Below, one piece after another: positions 23,823 through 32,464 of a stretch of DNA of 32,834 bases. The stretch spans positions 1 to 32,834 of the forward strand of contig CAZPJM010000020.1 of the NCBI GenBank assembly GCA_964586865.1, in the 5' to 3' direction. The position numbers were made by a program, and so were the translations under genes. A model generated the notes under the pieces. It did no database searches. It saw nothing but the letters and a program-made list of their open reading frames with translations, and was not told where the DNA came from. The first letter of the stretch is position 1, and each line of letters opens with the position of its first letter. The DNA is from REDI01 sp964586865 (GTDB lineage: Bacteria > Myxococcota_A > UBA796 > GCA-2862545).

Positions 23823-25778
23823 TCACCCGTCGGCCAGGACACTCCGCGCGATGTAGGCGATGTTGGGCGGGGTGAAGCCCAGCTCCTCGGCGATGTCCGC
23901 GTAGGGGGCCGACAGGCCGAAGTCGTCGACCCCGAAGCTGCGGCCACCCTCGCCGATGATCCGCTCCCACCCCCAGGTGCGGCCGGCCTCCACGCTCACC
24001 CGGGGCACGCCCGGCGGCAGGAAGGCGGCCTGGCGATCCGGGGGCAGGGCCAGGAAGCGCTCCTGGCAGGGCATGGAGACGACCCGCGCCTGCACGCCCT
24101 GCTCGGCCAGCAGCCCGGCCGCGTCCAGGCACAGGGCCACCTCGGAGCCGGTGCCGATGAGCACCACATCGGGGTCGTCGGCGTCGCGACGAATGTTGGC
24201 GCCCTCGGCGACGGAATCCGCGTCCAGGGGGGGCAGGACCGGCAGACCCTGGCGGGTGAGGATGAGCGCGGTGGGCCCGTCGGTGCGGGTGAGGGCGGCG
24301 CGCCAGGCGTCGGTGGTCTCGTGGGCGTCGGCCGGGCGGATCACGTGGACCCCCGGGATGGCCCGCAGCGCGAGCAGGGTCTCGATGGGCTGGTGGGTCG
24401 GTCCATCCTCGCCGAGGAAGACGCTGTCGTGGGTGTAGACGTAGATGGCGGCCTGGCGCATGAGGGCGGCGAGGCGCACGCTGGGCCGCATGTAGTCGTG
24501 GAAGACCAGGAAGGTGGCCACGTAGGGGCGCACGCCGCCGTGCAGGCCCAGGCCATTGGCGATGGCGGCCATGGCGTGCTCGCGGACGCCGAAGTGGACG
24601 GTCGCCGGGGTGTCGAAGGAGCCGCGGGCCAGGGCGGGAAGGCCGATGGCCACGCCATTGGAGCCGGCCAGGTCGGCCGAGCCGCCCAGGAGCCAGGGGG
24701 CGGCCGGGACGAGGGCCTTCAGGACCGCCGCGCTGGCCTTGCGGGTGGCCAGGCTCGCCCCGGTCTCGAAGGTGGGCAGGCTGGCCGCCTCGAACGCCTC
24801 GGCCCCGTCGCGGGCGAGCCAGGCGCGGAAGTCGTCGGCCAGGGGGTGGGCGTCGAGGCGCGCCTGCCACGCGGCCCGGGCCTCGGGGCCGTCGTGGGCC
24901 CGGAAGGCCTGGACGGCGGCCTCGTCCACCGCGAAGTGGGCGTCCGGGTCCAGGCCCAGGGCCTCCTTGGTGGCCCGCACATTGTCGGCGCCCAGGGCGG
25001 CCCCGTGGGACTTCTCGCTGCCGGCCAGGGGGCTGTCCTTGCCGATGATGGTGCGGCACGCGATGAGCGAGGGCCGATCCGTCACGTCCCGGGCGGCGGC
25101 GAGGGCCGTCTCGATGGCCTCGACATCGTGGCCGTCGATGGCCTGGACGTGCCAGCCCTGGGCCCGGAAGCGGGCCTCCCGGTCCTCGGTGAAGGCGAGG
25201 TCGGTGCTGCCATCGATGGAGATGTTGTTGTCGTCGTACAGCACGATGAGCCGGCCCAGCCCCAGGTGGCCCGCCAGGGAGCAGGCCTCGTAGGAGATCC
25301 CCTCCATGAGATCGCCGTCCGAGGCGATGACCCAGGTGTGGTGGTCGCACAGCTCGGTGCCGAAGCGGGCGCGGAGCACGGCCTCGGCGAGGGCGAAGCC
25401 CACCGCATTGCTGATCCCCTGGCCCAGTGGCCCGGTGGTGGTCTCGACGCCGTCGGTGTGGCCGACCTCGGGGTGGCCCGGGGTGCGGCTGTGGAGCTGG
25501 CGGAAGCGGCGCAGGTCGTCCAGCGAGAGGTCGTAGCCCGACAGGTGCAGCAGGGCGTAGATGAGCATGGAGCCGTGGCCGGCCGACAGGATGAAGCGGT
25601 CGCGGTCGGGCCAGTGGGGATCGGCCGGGTCGTGCTTGAGGAAACGGGTCCAGAGCACGGTGGCCACGTCGGCCATGCCGAGGGGCATGCCGGGGTGCCC
25701 GCTGTTGGCGGCCTGGACGGCGTCGATGGCCAGGCCCTTGAGGGTGTTGGCGCAGGTGGTGTGGGTGGCGGCGTCCAC
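23823..25778 (-). CDS. tkt: Transketolase
   Basis: A thiamine-diphosphate enzyme that moves two-carbon units between sugar phosphates in the pentose phosphate pathway. The product has about 651 residues. It shows NSGHPGMPLGMADVATVLW near the N-terminus, the cofactor motif ASDGDLMEGISYEA followed by LYDDNNISIDG (about 150-180), HFGVREHAMAAIANG (about 395-410, catalytic Glu) and FHDYMRPSVRLAALM. The GTG at 25778 is preferred because GGAG (25784-25787) lies 5 nt upstream. A GTG at 25784 is in frame but overlaps that Shine-Dalgarno sequence. GCTACCCC (25806-25813) is a likely -10. The PBP gene upstream on the same strand ends 91 nt away. Confidence 0.95.
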   Translation of the reverse strand: MDAATHTTCANTLKGLAIDAVQAANSGHPGMPLGMADVATVLWTRFLKHDPADPHWPDRDRFILSAGHGSMLIYALLHLSGYDLSLDDLRRFRQLHSRTPGHPEVGHTDGVETTTGPLGQGISNAVGFALAEAVLRARFGTELCDHHTWVIASDGDLMEGISYEACSLAGHLGLGRLIVLYDDNNISIDGSTDLAFTEDREARFRAQGWHVQAIDGHDVEAIETALAAARDVTDRPSLIACRTIIGKDSPLAGSEKSHGAALGADNVRATKEALGLDPDAHFAVDEAAVQAFRAHDGPEARAAWQARLDAHPLADDFRAWLARDGAEAFEAASLPTFETGASLATRKASAAVLKALVPAAPWLLGGSADLAGSNGVAIGLPALARGSFDTPATVHFGVREHAMAAIANGLGLHGGVRPYVATFLVFHDYMRPSVRLAALMRQAAIYVYTHDSVFLGEDGPTHQPIETLLALRAIPGVHVIRPADAHETTDAWRAALTRTDGPTALILTRQGLPVLPPLDADSVAEGANIRRDADDPDVVLIGTGSEVALCLDAAGLLAEQGVQARVVSMPCQERFLALPPDRQAAFLPPGVPRVSVEAGRTWGWERIIGEGGRSFGVDDFGLSAPYADIAEELGFTPPNIAYIARSVLADG

Positions 25779-25805
25779 GGGCACTCCGGCGGCTGGGGGG
25801 GCCGT

Positions 25806-25813
25806 GGGGTAGC
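25806..25813 (-). promoter_or_regulatory. GCTACCCC element, putative -10 of transketolase
   Basis: On the minus strand it ends 27 nt before the GTG at 25778. GTGACC (25829-25834) lies 17 nt upstream of TACCCC and resembles a -35 box at four of six positions. Confidence 0.4.
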
Positions 25814-25860
25814 CCGGGCCCGCGGACCGGTCACGCAGGGCGGCTCACCGGGCGGCGGCT

Positions 25861-25875
25861 GCCCCCCCGGGGGGC
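25861..25875 (-). terminator. GC palindrome directly after the PBP stop codon
   Basis: A run of seven C followed by six G, flanked by G and C, forms a strong palindrome immediately after the penicillin-binding protein stop on the minus strand. No U-run follows, so terminator function is uncertain. Confidence 0.25.
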
Positions 25876-28380
25876 TCATCGTCGGCGGAACAGCCCGCCC
25901 CGCTCCGGCGGATCGGTGTCGTCGGCCCCCTCGCCCTCCACGTCCGGGTCGGGCTTGTTGCCGCCGAACAGCCCCTTGAACCACCGGCCGGCGTCGACCA
26001 TGGGCCCGCCGTGCAGGTCGCACCGGCCCCGGGGACGGTGGCCCTCGCGGAACAGGTCGCTGGCGGTCTCGGGGCAGGCGTCCCGGGCCGGCTTCCCCGA
26101 TTCCCGGCAGATGTCCACCTCGACGAGGCCATCGGGCACGGGGAAGCTCCCACCGCCCACCCCGCCGCCGGCCATGAAGCGGGCCCAGATGGGCAGGGCG
26201 GCCCGGCTGCCCCCCACCCCCAGCGGGGCGCCCCGATCCCGGCCGACCCAGGCGACGACCGCGTAGCGGGGGGTGACGCCCGCCATCCAGGCGTCCCGGC
26301 CCTCGTCGGTGGTCCCGGTCTTGCCGCCCGCCGCGCCGCGGACGCCGAGGGCGGCGGCCCGCCGGCCGGTCCCGTGGGTGAGCACGCCCTCCAGGATCCG
26401 GGTGGTCTGCGCCGCCGAGCGGGCGCTGGCCAGGGTGCGCTGCTCGGCGGGGAAGGGGAGGACGGGGGTGCCGTCGGGGCGGGTGATGGCGGTGACGACG
26501 CGGGGCACCGCCGCCTCGCCGCCGCCCGGGAACAAGGTGTAGGCCCCGGCCAGCTCGAGGGGGGTGGCGGGGAAGGCGCCCAGCGCCGCCGAGGGGAGAT
26601 TCGTGGCCCGGGACAGACCCGCGTCGCGGAGGAAGCGCTGGAGGGCCTCGGGGCCCACCTCCTCGGCCAGCTTGACCGCCGGCACGTTGCGGCTCTGCTC
26701 CACCGCGGTGCGGAGGGTGATGGGGCCCAGGTACTGGCCGTCGGCGTTGCCCGGGGTCCAGGGGCGGCCGTCGACCCGCCGGCTGATGGGCTCGTCCAGC
26801 ACCACCGAGGCGGGGGTGAGCCCGGGATCGGCATCCAGGGCGGCCACGAGCATCAGGGGCTTCAGGGTGGAACCGGCCTGTCGCCAGCCCTGGCTGGCCC
26901 GGTCGAAGGGGCTCTCGGCGTAGTCGCGGCCCCCCACCAGCGCCACCACCGCGCCGTCCTCGGCCCTCACGGCCACCAGGGCGGCCTGGGCGTCGGCGGC
27001 GTCGGGACGATCGGCCGCCAGGGCGGCGAGGCCCTCACGGACGGCGTCCTCGGCCGCCCGCTGGAGGTGGGGCTGGATGGTGGTGTGGACGTGGTCGCCG
27101 GCCCGGGCCAGCTCGCCCGGGCCCAGGGCCGCCTCGGCCACGTCCAGCGCTGCATCGACCGCCCAGGGGGCGCGGCGGGGGGGCCCGGTGACCACGCCGT
27201 CCACCTGGAGCGGCTCGGCGCGGGCCTCGGCCAGGGCCTCGGCGGGGGCCCAGCCCAGCGCCTCCACGCGATCCAGCACGAGGTCCCTGCGCTCCCGGGC
27301 CCGCTCGGGGTGGCGCACCGGCGAGTAGCGGTTGGGGGCCGCGATCACCCCGGCCAGCGTGGCCGACTGGGCCAGGCTCAGGCGGTCCGCCCCCACGCCG
27401 AACCAGGCGCGGGCTGCCGCCTCGACCCCGTGAAGGGGGACGCCGCCCACCTGGCCCAGGTAGACCTCGCCCAGGTAGAGCTCGAGCAGCGCCTCCTTGT
27501 CGAGCCGGGCCTCGAGGGCGGCGGCGAAGAAGGCCTCGCGCACCTTGCGTCGGCCGGTGCGCTCCTGCGTGAGGAAGAGGTTCTTGGCGAGCTGCTGGGT
27601 GAGGGTGGAGCCGCCGTGCAGGGGGCCGCCGCCGGTGAGGTTGTGCCAGAGGGCCCGGGCGATTCCCAGCGGGTCGATGCCCACGTGCTGGTGGAAGCGC
27701 GCGTCCTCCATGGCCAGCACCGCCTCGTCCACGAAGGGCGCGAGCGCGTCCAGATCCACGGGCTCGCGGGCTGCCTCCAGATCCCCCAGCCGCGCCAGGG
27801 GGGTGGGACGCAGGACCACCACGTCGGGGGCGGTGGCCGCCACCCGCCCGTCCACCACCCGGATCCGGACCCGCCCGGGGGTGACGGGGGCTGGCGCCTC
27901 GCCGGTCCAGACCTCGACCACGTCCCCGGCGCGGCGGACCTGGTCCGGGCCGTCCAGGGCGTCCACCCGGGCATGGCCGGCCGCCACCAGGTCCTCCACC
28001 AGCGCCCCGGGGTCCAGGGGATCGCCGACCTCCAGGCGGATGGGGGCCGACCAGACCACGGCGGGGCTCGGACGAGGCGGGGCGGCGAGCCAGGCGTCCA
28101 CGTCGGCCTCGGCGCGGCGCCACAGGGCCCACCCGGCGATGCAGAGGCCAAGGACGACCCCGGCCAGCACGACCCCCGCCTCGAGGAGCACCAGGCGCGC
28201 CCACCGGCCGCCCCCCGGGCGAGGGGATGCGGGCGCCTTCTTCTTCGCGGGCGCCTTCTTCTTCGCGGGCGCCTTCTTCTTGGAGGTCGCCTTCTTCTTC
28301 GGCCCGGAAGCGCTCGTTCCCGCGCCCTTGCCGGACGCGGCGCGCGGGCCACGGGAGGGGTTCTTGCGCCGGGAGGCCAT
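25876..28380 (-). CDS. Class A penicillin-binding protein, PBP1b-like
   Basis: It polymerises glycan strands and cross-links peptides in the periplasm. The 834 residues comprise a cytoplasmic Lys/Ala/Pro-rich tail with KKKAPA repeats (about 28-51), a membrane helix (about 62-86), a UB2H-like segment (about 108-165, SAPIRLEVGDPLDPGALVED) as in PBP1b, a GT51 glycosyltransferase domain with MEDARFHQHVG (catalytic Glu225) and HGGSTLTQQLAKNLFL, and a transpeptidase domain with STLK (about 503), SRN (about 563) and KTG (about 686). A C-terminal extension with two or three Cys and acidic residues follows. The ATG at 28380 gives the full basic tail; no clear Shine-Dalgarno is seen. Confidence 0.93.
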   Translation of the reverse strand: MASRRKNPSRGPRAASGKGAGTSASGPKKKATSKKKAPAKKKAPAKKKAPASPRPGGGRWARLVLLEAGVVLAGVVLGLCIAGWALWRRAEADVDAWLAAPPRPSPAVVWSAPIRLEVGDPLDPGALVEDLVAAGHARVDALDGPDQVRRAGDVVEVWTGEAPAPVTPGRVRIRVVDGRVAATAPDVVVLRPTPLARLGDLEAAREPVDLDALAPFVDEAVLAMEDARFHQHVGIDPLGIARALWHNLTGGGPLHGGSTLTQQLAKNLFLTQERTGRRKVREAFFAAALEARLDKEALLELYLGEVYLGQVGGVPLHGVEAAARAWFGVGADRLSLAQSATLAGVIAAPNRYSPVRHPERARERRDLVLDRVEALGWAPAEALAEARAEPLQVDGVVTGPPRRAPWAVDAALDVAEAALGPGELARAGDHVHTTIQPHLQRAAEDAVREGLAALAADRPDAADAQAALVAVRAEDGAVVALVGGRDYAESPFDRASQGWRQAGSTLKPLMLVAALDADPGLTPASVVLDEPISRRVDGRPWTPGNADGQYLGPITLRTAVEQSRNVPAVKLAEEVGPEALQRFLRDAGLSRATNLPSAALGAFPATPLELAGAYTLFPGGGEAAVPRVVTAITRPDGTPVLPFPAEQRTLASARSAAQTTRILEGVLTHGTGRRAAALGVRGAAGGKTGTTDEGRDAWMAGVTPRYAVVAWVGRDRGAPLGVGGSRAALPIWARFMAGGGVGGGSFPVPDGLVEVDICRESGKPARDACPETASDLFREGHRPRGRCDLHGGPMVDAGRWFKGLFGGNKPDPDVEGEGADDTDPPERGGLFRRR
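28233..28300 (-). repeat. 18-bp tandem repeat encoding KKKAPA units
   Basis: On the plus strand GCGCCTTCTTCTTCGCGG occurs at 28233-28250 and again at 28251-28268. A variant copy follows at 28269-28286 and a partial copy at 28287-28300. The array codes for the lysine-rich cytoplasmic tail of the penicillin-binding protein. Confidence 0.9.
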
Positions 28381-28458
28381 GGGGAGGGCCGGGGAGGGAG
28401 AGGCTGCCAGGGGGATGGGCTCCCTAACACCCCGCCCGGACGGACGGCCCGGCCCCGA

Positions 28459-30291
28459 TCAGGTCGCGACCCCGTCGGAGGCGGCGTACACACCCTTGGC
28501 GCCGAAGGTGATCCACTCGCCCTCGGGCAGGGCCCGGCTCACCCGGGACTCCTGGCCGTGCATGTCCAGCTCGAGCAGGGCGCCGCCCCGGGCCGGCTGG
28601 AGGATGTTGCCGGTCTCGGGGTCGACCCAGGCGTAGGGCAGCAGGTTGGGCACCTCGCTCACCACCTCGCCCTTGCGCAGGTGGCAGTAGATGATGGTGG
28701 CCGTCTGGGTCTCGGGCTCCTGGAAGCGGATGGCGGCGTAGTCCCCGCCGGTGATCCCCCACAGCCGGTCCACCTGCACGTTGAAGTCGAGCACGTCCTG
28801 GCCGCGGGCGGGGGTGCCCTTGTTGACCGACTCGGTCAGGTCGTAGCGGCCCAGGACCCCCTCGTCGTCCAGCACCAGCAGGTCGGGGCGGCGGTTGATG
28901 AAGGAGATGAGCTTGATGGGCACGTCGGCGAGGGGCTCGGGCGGCGGGATGTCGTCCTCGCCGGTGGAGGGGTTCAGGACCCGCACCTCGCCCTTGGGCG
29001 TCACCACACCGAGCCAGGTGCCGGAGCCCGACAGGGCGAAGGTCTGGACCCAGGGCAGCTCGAGCACCTGGTTGTTCTTGAGGTCGTACCAGCGGATGCC
29101 GCCGTCCCGCAGCGAGACGGCCACGATGGGACCGCCCACCTCCATCTTGATGGTGTCGGCCGAGTCGGGCCCGCAGTCGAGCAGGTGCCGTCCGGTACGC
29201 GCCTCGAAGACCTGCACCGCCGAGCCATCGTCGGGCAGCCCCAGCAGGAGCCGGCCGTCCCGGTCGATCCGCGTCTCGATGAAGCGGTGCTTGGCCTTGA
29301 AGGGGCGCTTCATGCGGCCCTTGGACCACACGGCCACCCGCTGGTCGTGGACCGTGACCCGGAAGTCCCCGAAGCCGCTCACGCACAGCACCGGGGCCAG
29401 GCTGGGCTTGGCGCCGGGCCGGTGGAGCAGCCCGTCGGCGCCCCCCACGCCCACGCCCCGCCAGTCCCACACCGCGGCGTGGGTGGGCTCGGCGGCGCCG
29501 TGGTGGTCCGAGCTCACCGGCTCGAGGCCCGGGAGGTGGAAGGTGTGGACCGAGCGGGCGGTGATGGCGGCGGCCTGATCCCCGTCGGGCGAGACCACGA
29601 TGTTGAGCATCCCCGACGCGCCCCGGGCGGTGAAGGACTGGACGATCCGGCCCTCGGGCAGCCCGATGAGGGCGATGCCGCCCTGCCCCATGGTGACCAC
29701 GTAGCTGTCGTCCGGGGTGAAGCGGGCCACCCGCACGCCGCCGGGCACCATCTCCAGGTCGATCATCTCGTAGCTGACGATGTCGAGGAGCTTGGTCTGC
29801 CCCAGGGTGTCGATGGCCAGGATCTTGTCGCCGGTGCTGTTGAACTGGATGGACTCGCCGCCGAAGCCGTTCCACTTGCCCACCACCTCCCACTTGGAGA
29901 TGTCGAACACGCGGATGACGCCATCGCCGGCCAGGGAGGCCAGGAGCAGGTTGTCGTGGTTGAAGGCCAGCGCCTTGAGCGGGCGGGGAGCGGTGCCCTC
30001 CTCGGGGTAGTCCTCGAAGACGCAGGTCCCCTCCCAGGTGTTGAACACGGCGATGGTGCCGGCCTGATCGCCCACGGCCACCAGGGAGCCGCCGGGCGAG
30101 ACCGCCACGGCGCCCTGGATGGCGTCGCCGGGCTGGAAGATGAGGCCCGGGTAGGTCTCGCCCTGGCGGACGACCGCCACCACGCCCCACTCGTCGGCGG
30201 TGACCATGGCGCCGGAGGTGGTGTCGTAGTCGGCGGCGGTGAGGGGCGCCTCGTGGGCGGCGGGGCAGTACTGGTCGACCAGGGAGTGCAT
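28459..30291 (-). CDS. WD40-type beta-propeller protein, probably cytoplasmic
   Basis: The 610-residue product has no signal peptide or membrane helix. It contains many WD-like blades: AVAVSPGGSLVAVGDQAGTI, LAFNHDNLLLASLAGDGVIR, VFDISKWEVVGKW, IQFNSTGDKILAIDT, VARFTPDDSYVVTMGQGGIA, IVVSPDGDQAAAI, FALSGSGTWLGVVTPKGEVR. The length suggests two propellers. Such proteins usually act as binding platforms; no catalytic domain is visible and the partner is unknown. The ATG at 30291 follows a purine-rich GGAAAGG. Longer in-frame upstream sequence (to 30471) is Arg/Pro-rich and looks non-coding. It is divergent from the ROK kinase gene. Confidence 0.8.
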   Translation of the reverse strand: MHSLVDQYCPAAHEAPLTAADYDTTSGAMVTADEWGVVAVVRQGETYPGLIFQPGDAIQGAVAVSPGGSLVAVGDQAGTIAVFNTWEGTCVFEDYPEEGTAPRPLKALAFNHDNLLLASLAGDGVIRVFDISKWEVVGKWNGFGGESIQFNSTGDKILAIDTLGQTKLLDIVSYEMIDLEMVPGGVRVARFTPDDSYVVTMGQGGIALIGLPEGRIVQSFTARGASGMLNIVVSPDGDQAAAITARSVHTFHLPGLEPVSSDHHGAAEPTHAAVWDWRGVGVGGADGLLHRPGAKPSLAPVLCVSGFGDFRVTVHDQRVAVWSKGRMKRPFKAKHRFIETRIDRDGRLLLGLPDDGSAVQVFEARTGRHLLDCGPDSADTIKMEVGGPIVAVSLRDGGIRWYDLKNNQVLELPWVQTFALSGSGTWLGVVTPKGEVRVLNPSTGEDDIPPPEPLADVPIKLISFINRRPDLLVLDDEGVLGRYDLTESVNKGTPARGQDVLDFNVQVDRLWGITGGDYAAIRFQEPETQTATIIYCHLRKGEVVSEVPNLLPYAWVDPETGNILQPARGGALLELDMHGQESRVSRALPEGEWITFGAKGVYAASDGVAT

Positions 30292-30517
30292 CGGCCTTTC
30301 CGGAGCGCTGGGGAGGGGAGGGGATGGCCCGCGGGCGGGACCCGTTCGGGCCGGGACCATGGGATCGCCGAGGGTGTCACGGGCGAGGCGAGCCTGCACC
30401 CCCCCGAGGGGTCGGCGGCGCGCCTGCCGGGGTGGAGGCCCGGCGGCAGGACGCGCGGTGGAGGGGCGCACCGGGGGTGTCGGGCCGGTGGCGAGGCGGC
30501 CCGGGCCGGGGGAGGTG
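30292..30517. other. Divergent intergenic region without a recognised gene
   Basis: This is most of the 251-nt gap between the WD40 gene (-) and the ROK gene (+). It holds a hairpin (CCTGCCG 30423-30429 with CGGCAGG 30444-30450). It is devoid of TA dinucleotides up to the element at 30518, so no promoter for the WD40 gene is apparent. I see no convincing small gene. Confidence 0.5.
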
Positions 30518-30525
30518 GCTACAGC
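30518..30525 (+). promoter_or_regulatory. GCTACAGC element, putative -10 of the ROK kinase gene
   Basis: The element lies 17 nt before the GTG start, implying a leader of about 10 nt that still includes GGAGG (30534-30538). No -35 box is recognised. Confidence 0.4.
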
Positions 30526-30542
30526 CGGCCGGTGGAGGCGCG

Positions 30543-31409
30543 GTGCGGATCGGTGTGGACATCGGGGGCTCGGGGGTGCGGGCGGCGCCGGTGCAGGCCG
30601 GGGCCATCGCGGGGTCGGTGGTCCGTCGGCGCCTGCCCGATCGGGATCCGGCCACGGTGGTGCGCACCGTGTGCGACGCGGTGCACGCCATCGGGCGCCC
30701 CACGGCGGTGGGGGTCGGGGTGCCGGGCTTCGTCCGGGACGGGGTGGTGCTGGGATCCCCCAACTTCCCGGGCTGGGAGGGCGAGGATCTCCGCGGCCGG
30801 CTGGCCGGGGCGCTGGGCGTGCCGGTCTCGCTGGCCAATGACGCCAACGTCGCGGCCCTGGGGGCGTGGCGGAGCCGGGGCGCCAGCGAGGACCTGGTGC
30901 TGCTCACCCTGGGCACGGGCGTGGGCGGGGGTCTGGTGCTCGGCGGGCGGCTGTGGGAGGGGTCCGGCGGCACCGGCGCCGAGGTCGGCCACATCCACGT
31001 GGGGGGCACGCGGCGGTGCGGCTGCGGCGGGGTGGGCTGCCTCGAGACCTTCGTGGGCACCGCCGGGCTCCGGCGCGAGGCCGCGGCGCGGGGCCTGGCC
31101 ATCGCCGACGGGGCCGAGCTGGTGGACCATGCCGAGGCCGGTCACCCCATCGCCCGCGCCCTGCTGGCCGAGGCGGCCGAGCACCTGGGCAAGGGCCTGG
31201 TCACGCTGGTGAACCTGCTCGCCCCCGACGTGATCGTCCTGGCCGGGGGGCTCGCCGCCGCCCGGACGTGGCTGGCGCCGGCCGAGGCCTGGCTGCGGAC
31301 CCACGGGGTGCCGCCGTCGGTGGAGCGGGTGCAAGTGGTGTGGGGGGGCCGGGCCGAGACCTGGGCCATCGTGGGCGCCGCCGCCCTGGGCGAGGACCCG
31401 AGGCCCTGA
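30543..31409 (+). CDS. ROK family sugar kinase (glucokinase-like)
   Basis: The 288-residue product begins VRIGVDIGGSGVRAA, the ATP-phosphate motif of the ROK fold. It has catalytic LANDANVAALGAW (Asp100) and the zinc-binding ROK signature around GHIHVGG...CGCGGVGCLE (His150, Cys159, Cys161, Cys166). LTLGTGVGGGLVLGG (121-135) completes the active site. With no extra DNA-binding domain it is an enzyme, most likely a glucokinase or polyphosphate/ATP glucokinase, although sugar specificity cannot be read by eye. The GTG at 30543 follows GGAGG by 4 nt; longer in-frame extensions are non-homologous. Confidence 0.92.
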   Translation: MRIGVDIGGSGVRAAPVQAGAIAGSVVRRRLPDRDPATVVRTVCDAVHAIGRPTAVGVGVPGFVRDGVVLGSPNFPGWEGEDLRGRLAGALGVPVSLANDANVAALGAWRSRGASEDLVLLTLGTGVGGGLVLGGRLWEGSGGTGAEVGHIHVGGTRRCGCGGVGCLETFVGTAGLRREAAARGLAIADGAELVDHAEAGHPIARALLAEAAEHLGKGLVTLVNLLAPDVIVLAGGLAAARTWLAPAEAWLRTHGVPPSVERVQVVWGGRAETWAIVGAAALGEDPRP

Positions 31410-31473
31410 CGGGCCACGCCGGACCACCCTCAAGGCCGCGTGGGCGAGGCCGATCCGGGCGCCGGAGGTGTGC

Positions 31474-32433
31474 ATGGACCGTCGTGGGCTCCCGCTGGGC
31501 GCGGTCGTGGCCCTGGCCGTCGGGGTGGTGGGCGTCGTGGCGTGGCCGGCCCTAGGGCAGGACGCTGGAGGGGCGGGCGCGACCGATACCGACACCGCCG
31601 ACACCGACGCGGTCGACACCGATGCTCCCCAGGCCGAGCCCGCGTGCGAGGCCGGTCAGCTCCCCACCGAGACGGGGTGCGTGGACCTGCCGCGCCTGGT
31701 CGAGGTGGCGCCCGGGCCGGTGCGGCTCGGCAGCCCCGAGGACGAGCCCTACCGGGAGAAGGACGAGACCCTCCGACAGGTGGACGTGGCCGATCCCTTC
31801 TCCATCGCCACCACCGAGGTGACCCGGGCCCAGTTCCGCGCGGTGCTGGGCGACGTGCCGGGCGCGGCCTGCGGTGTCGCCGAGGGTCCGGACGTGCCGG
31901 TGGCCTGCGTGAGCTTCTTCGAGGCCCTCCGCTTCTGCAACGCCCTGTCCGACCTCTACGGGCTGGCCCCCGCCTATGGGCTGGACGAGGTGGGGCGGCC
32001 CACCTGGGACCGATCCGCCGACGGCTTCCGCCTGCCCACCGAGGCCGAGTGGACCCTGGCCGCCCGGGCCGGGGACGCCACCCTGCTGGCCGGCGGGGAC
32101 CGGCCCGAGGCCGTGGCCTGGTCGCGGGCCGACAGCGAGGGGCGGGCCCACCCGGTGGGCCGCAAGCGCGCCAACGGTCTCGGCCTGTACGACCTGTCTG
32201 GCAACGTGGCCGAGTGGGTGTGGGACCCGTGGCAGCCCGCGCCCGACGAGGAGGCGGGCCCCGAGCGCGTCCAGAAGGGGGGCTCGTGGCGGGACGGCCC
32301 GGCCCTCCTGCGCATCGCCGCCAGGGATCTGGACCGGCCCGAGATCACCGACCCGGCGGTGGGGTTCCGCGTGGTCCGGGGCGCCCGGAGCGACGCCGAC
32401 GCGGCTTCAGGGGAGGAGGAAGGCGGCTCGTAG
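31474..32433 (+). CDS. Secreted FGE-like (SUMF1 family) protein with Asp-Thr linker
   Basis: The 319-residue product has an N-terminal hydrophobic segment (about 6-27) that is a signal peptide or anchor, a TDTDTADTDAVDTD linker (37-50), a short Cys-containing segment (CEAGQLPTETGC) and an FGE-sulfatase-like domain (about 75-308). The latter shows IATTEVTRAQFRAVLGD, VSFFEALRFCNALSD, FRLPTEAEWTLAARAG, LSGNVAEWVWD, VQKGGSW and VGFRVVRG. The region after GGSW has no cysteine, so it should not make formylglycine. The fold is also used by non-catalytic and C-type-lectin-like proteins. The ATG at 31474 is preceded by GGAGG (31464-31468) with a 5-nt spacer; a GTG at 31468 overlaps the Shine-Dalgarno. 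It lies 64 nt after the ROK gene. Confidence 0.88.
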   Translation: MDRRGLPLGAVVALAVGVVGVVAWPALGQDAGGAGATDTDTADTDAVDTDAPQAEPACEAGQLPTETGCVDLPRLVEVAPGPVRLGSPEDEPYREKDETLRQVDVADPFSIATTEVTRAQFRAVLGDVPGAACGVAEGPDVPVACVSFFEALRFCNALSDLYGLAPAYGLDEVGRPTWDRSADGFRLPTEAEWTLAARAGDATLLAGGDRPEAVAWSRADSEGRAHPVGRKRANGLGLYDLSGNVAEWVWDPWQPAPDEEAGPERVQKGGSWRDGPALLRIAARDLDRPEITDPAVGFRVVRGARSDADAASGEEEGGS

Positions 32434-32464
32434 CGGCGGCCTCTCGCCGGTCCCACCGGGTTGC

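Noticed and set aside
467..25875. GC hairpins as classical rho-independent terminators
   Set aside because: None is followed by a T-run, so they are listed only as weak terminator or processing candidates.
21878..28300. Tandem repeats as a CRISPR or mobile-element signature
   Set aside because: Both arrays are in frame inside genes, have no spacers, and no cas or transposase gene is present.
26011..31212. A 1733-codon plus-strand open frame
   Set aside because: It is antisense to the PBP and WD40 genes and then runs over the ROK gene in another frame. The sequence is repetitive Gly/His/Gln/Leu without domains, an effect of GC-biased third codon positions.
30543..31409. ROK protein as a transcriptional repressor
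   Set aside because: It starts directly with the ATP-binding motif and lacks the N-terminal winged-helix domain of ROK repressors.
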